The translations under genes and the position numbers were made by a program. The notes under the pieces are model-generated. The model saw only the letters and a program-made list of their open reading frames with translations, was not told the origin of the DNA and made no database searches. Below are positions 7,017-8,415 of a stretch of 8,415 nucleotides of DNA, piece by piece; the first letter of the stretch is position 1; each line of letters starts with the position of its first letter. The DNA lies in NCBI GenBank assembly GCA_030745955.1, contig JASLNQ010000082.1, forward strand, positions 1-8,415. Reading direction: 5' to 3'. Source of the stretch: Dehalococcoidia bacterium (GTDB taxonomy: Bacteria; Chloroflexota; Dehalococcoidia; UBA1151; UBA1328).

Positions 7017-7793
7017 TTGAAAGCGAATCCACTGAAAGCAGGTGTCGAGCGCGGTGAACTTCAGATCGGCACATGGGTCAACATGTTGCGCAACCCGGCG
7101 TCGCTGGCCATGTTCAAGCAGGCCGGACTCGATTTCGTGCGCCTCGACATGGAACATTCTGCACCGTCGATCGAAACCGTCGCAGACTTCGCGGCAATGG
7201 GCAGGGCGCTCGACATGCCGGTGATGGTCCGTCCACCCGAGGCCAACCGTGAGTGGATCACCCGCCTGCTTGATGTCGGCATCTACAACCTGCACTGTCC
7301 GCAGGTCGACACGGCCGAGCATGCAGCAGAAATCGTGGCCGCCTCTCGCTACACCCCCCGCGGCTCTCGGGGCATGAGCGGTGCAAGCCCCGGCAACGAC
7401 TTCGCCGTGTCGATGCCGGTGATGGACCGCCTGAAATTCACCAACGACCAGGTATTCATCACCGTGATGTTCGAGTCGGCCCAGGCCTTCGAGCAGCTCG
7501 ATGAAATCGCTTCGATGGACGGAGTCGATGCGCTGACACTCGGGCCGCAGGACCTCGCACAGGACCTCGGTGTCTTCGGCACTCCCGACCAGGACCGGGT
7601 GCTGGACGAAAAGCGCACCCAGATCGTCGAGGCCGCGAACAAGTACGGCAAGACCTGCGCCATGCTGGTTGGTTCGGCCGCACAGGCGCGACAGTGGCGC
7701 GACGTGGGGGTTCTGCTGGTGAACTACTCGACCGAGGTGAATGTGTTGATGGATGGGTACCGGTCGGCGCTGGCGGAAATCAGGAGCCAGTAA
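7017..7793 (+). CDS. HpcH/HpaI-family aldolase (2-keto-3-deoxy-sugar/dicarboxylate aldolase type)
   Basis: This 258-residue enzyme is a metal-dependent class II pyruvate aldolase-like protein, which would cleave a 2-oxo-4-hydroxy acid to pyruvate plus an aldehyde, in the cytoplasm. Family features are in order: GTWVNMLRNP near the start, RLDMEHSAPS with His47, MVRPPEAN with Arg72, LDVG with Asp86 (partner of the His in known members), the RYTPRGSRGM phosphate/substrate loop (111-120), MFES with metal ligand Glu153, and LGPQDLAQDLG with metal ligand Asp179. In studied members such as GarL a Gln sits two residues before the Glu; here it is Met151, which may mean a different substrate. The length is typical. 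The start is TTG at 7017, supported by GAAAGGA (7001-7007) nine bases upstream and by the MKAN-type N-terminus usual in the family. The next ATG lies well inside the fold. Confidence 0.92.
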   Translation: MKANPLKAGVERGELQIGTWVNMLRNPASLAMFKQAGLDFVRLDMEHSAPSIETVADFAAMGRALDMPVMVRPPEANREWITRLLDVGIYNLHCPQVDTAEHAAEIVAASRYTPRGSRGMSGASPGNDFAVSMPVMDRLKFTNDQVFITVMFESAQAFEQLDEIASMDGVDALTLGPQDLAQDLGVFGTPDQDRVLDEKRTQIVEAANKYGKTCAMLVGSAAQARQWRDVGVLLVNYSTEVNVLMDGYRSALAEIRSQ

Positions 7794-7830
7794 TCGCCGG
7801 CTTTTACAGGGGGTTGACCCGCGCCGGCGA
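7794..7830. repeat. Inverted repeat between convergent genes
   Basis: TCGCCGGC (7794-7801) directly after the aldolase stop codon is the perfect reverse complement of GCCGGCGA (7823-7830), with a 21-base spacer. It straddles the stop codon of the opposite-strand small gene. No T-run is present on either side, so it could be a bidirectional rho-independent-like hairpin of low efficiency, or chance in GC-rich sequence. Confidence 0.3.
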
Positions 7831-8010
7831 CACGGTCAGGTTCTGGAGCCCGCTGAACGAGATGTTCAACCGGACCGTGATCTCGTTCGTTGCCGGGTTG
7901 ATGGCCTCGATGACCCCGTGCGCGATCGCACTACCGCCGAAATCGGCGTTCTCAACATGTAATCCCAGGAGATTTACGGAGACTTTTTGATTAACCACGA
8001 GGTTGCTCAC
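7804..8010 (-). CDS. Small hypothetical protein, probably all-beta
   Basis: This 68-residue protein has no signal peptide or membrane segment and I do not recognise its family. It alternates hydrophobic and polar residues with turn-rich connectors: strand-like segments at about 4-15, 29-37, 43-49 and 57-61. A C-terminal LTVSPARVNPL would suit a small beta barrel, as in many SH3-like domains. GTG at 8010 is chosen as the start because AGGG lies eight bases upstream; TTG at 8031 in the same frame overlaps that site. The gene converges on the aldolase gene with a 10-base gap and follows the small membrane protein gene on the same strand by 129 bases. Its codons are consistently G/C in the third position over most of its length, which supports real coding. 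Confidence 0.6.
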   Translation of the reverse strand: MSNLVVNQKVSVNLLGLHVENADFGGSAIAHGVIEAINPATNEITVRLNISFSGLQNLTVSPARVNPL

Positions 8011-8067
8011 CGCGCAATCCCTGTAATCCAATTAGTTCGAAGTGGCAGCAGCATACGGTATCTGCAG

Positions 8068-8114
8068 AGCGCCCGGGCAGGGGCGTACCCACCGTCACGC
8101 CAGCGCCCAGGCAG
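8068..8114. repeat. Pair of 13-bp direct repeats flanking a short hairpin
   Basis: AGCGCCCGGGCAG (8068-8080) and AGCGCCCAGGCAG (8102-8114) are identical at 12 of 13 positions and start 34 bases apart, close to three helical turns. Between them GGCGT (8082-8086) and ACGCC (8097-8101) can form a five-bp stem with a ten-base loop. They sit in the 129-base gap between the two small minus-strand genes. They could be operator sites for the downstream gene or part of a terminator for the upstream one; no T-run follows. Confidence 0.35.
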
Positions 8115-8139
8115 TTATACGCCACGCGCTACCCGGAGG

Positions 8140-8337
8140 CTACTCCGGAATAACATCGAGCAGGTGGTCAAAAAAGTAATTGAGTCCGAGCCAGGTGCCC
8201 ACCGCGACGAATAACAGGAACACCACGAGGGCAACCAACCGTTTGGTTACGATCGGCGTCGGTTGATCCTCGGACTCGTCCGCCGCTTCGATCTTGTTCA
8301 GTCGCTCCTCGATAGAGAAGAGCTTTTGCAGAATCAG
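8140..8337 (-). CDS. Small single-pass membrane protein, 5' end apparently frameshifted
   Basis: The frame ending at the TAG 8142-8140 encodes 65 residues counted from a CTG codon at 8337. An amphipathic, coiled-coil-like N-part (LQKLFSIEERLNKIE) leads to an acidic linker (about 18-26), a basic TKR, one membrane segment (about 34-53) and a short aromatic/acidic tail. No ATG, GTG or TTG lies in this frame between the gene body and an upstream TAG at 8400-8398. The good start, ATGATG at 8357/8354 with AGGA about nine bases upstream, is in a neighbouring frame and reads MMSTEPT before a TGA that overlaps the CTG. Either one base is missing or wrong, or the gene has decayed at its start, or translation begins at a rare CTG or ATT coupled to the seven-codon leader. 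Family and function are unknown; an analogue of small envelope scaffold proteins is a guess. Confidence 0.5.
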   Translation of the reverse strand: MILQKLFSIEERLNKIEAADESEDQPTPIVTKRLVALVVFLLFVAVGTWLGLNYFFDHLLDVIPE

Positions 8338-8415
8338 GTTGGCTCTGTTGACATCATATGTACATGTCCTGGAGTCATCTGTGTGCGATGTAAAGGGCTA
8401 TCGGCTTTCTGAAGA

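Noticed and set aside
7987..8214. Plus-strand open frame of 75 codons near the right end
   Set aside because: It overlaps both small minus-strand genes, is rich in Arg/Ser/Pro as expected for a shadow frame, and shows no domain.

Overview
This is a bacterial chromosomal window of moderately high GC content with dense short transcription units. It contains no rRNA, tRNA, transposase, integrase or CRISPR array that I can see. Gene content is a catabolic enzyme set, a membrane O-acylation pair, a Cys-containing lipoprotein and several small proteins. This mix, with GTG and TTG starts and a lipoprotein whose N-terminus carries an acidic/Gly-Ser linker, would suit a free-living, perhaps marine heterotroph such as Chloroflexota (SAR202-like) or an actinobacterium. 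That placement is an inference from style, not proof.

Layout, left to right. Positions 1-161 hold a leader with a plausible promoter. At 162-1520 (+) lies an M20-family metallopeptidase/amidohydrolase with all expected metal ligands. At 1672-3366 (+) lies a cytoplasmic type I sulfatase with an intact Cys-type formylglycine motif. At 3468-4127 (+) lies a lipoprotein of unknown function with four cysteines beyond the lipidated one. Transcription then converges. On the minus strand, 6586-5555 encodes a membrane-anchored SGNH-type protein, and 5558-4164 an AlgI/DltB-like MBOAT acyltransferase. The two genes overlap by GTGA and very probably form a translationally coupled two-gene operon that O-acylates an extracytoplasmic polymer.

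Divergent from that operon, 6686-6913 (+) encodes a small DUF1059-like protein. A strong hairpin at 6939-6969 follows. At 7017-7793 (+) lies a HpcH/HpaI-family aldolase with a TTG start. Convergent to it, and 10 bp away, is a 68-residue beta-rich small protein (8010-7804, -). Upstream of that is a 65-residue single-pass membrane protein (8337-8140, -) whose reading frame is separated by one base from its best start codon, which suggests a frameshift, a sequence error or a non-AUG start.

The peptidase, sulfatase and aldolase could together use sulfated or amidated organic matter, but nothing in the sequence ties them to one pathway. The O-acylation pair is the clearest functional module. I found no convincing evidence of a wholly new system. 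The best leads are the DltD-like order of catalytic residues in the MBOAT partner, the unrecognised lipoprotein, and the small-gene cluster at the right end with its frameshift and its pair of 13-bp direct repeats.
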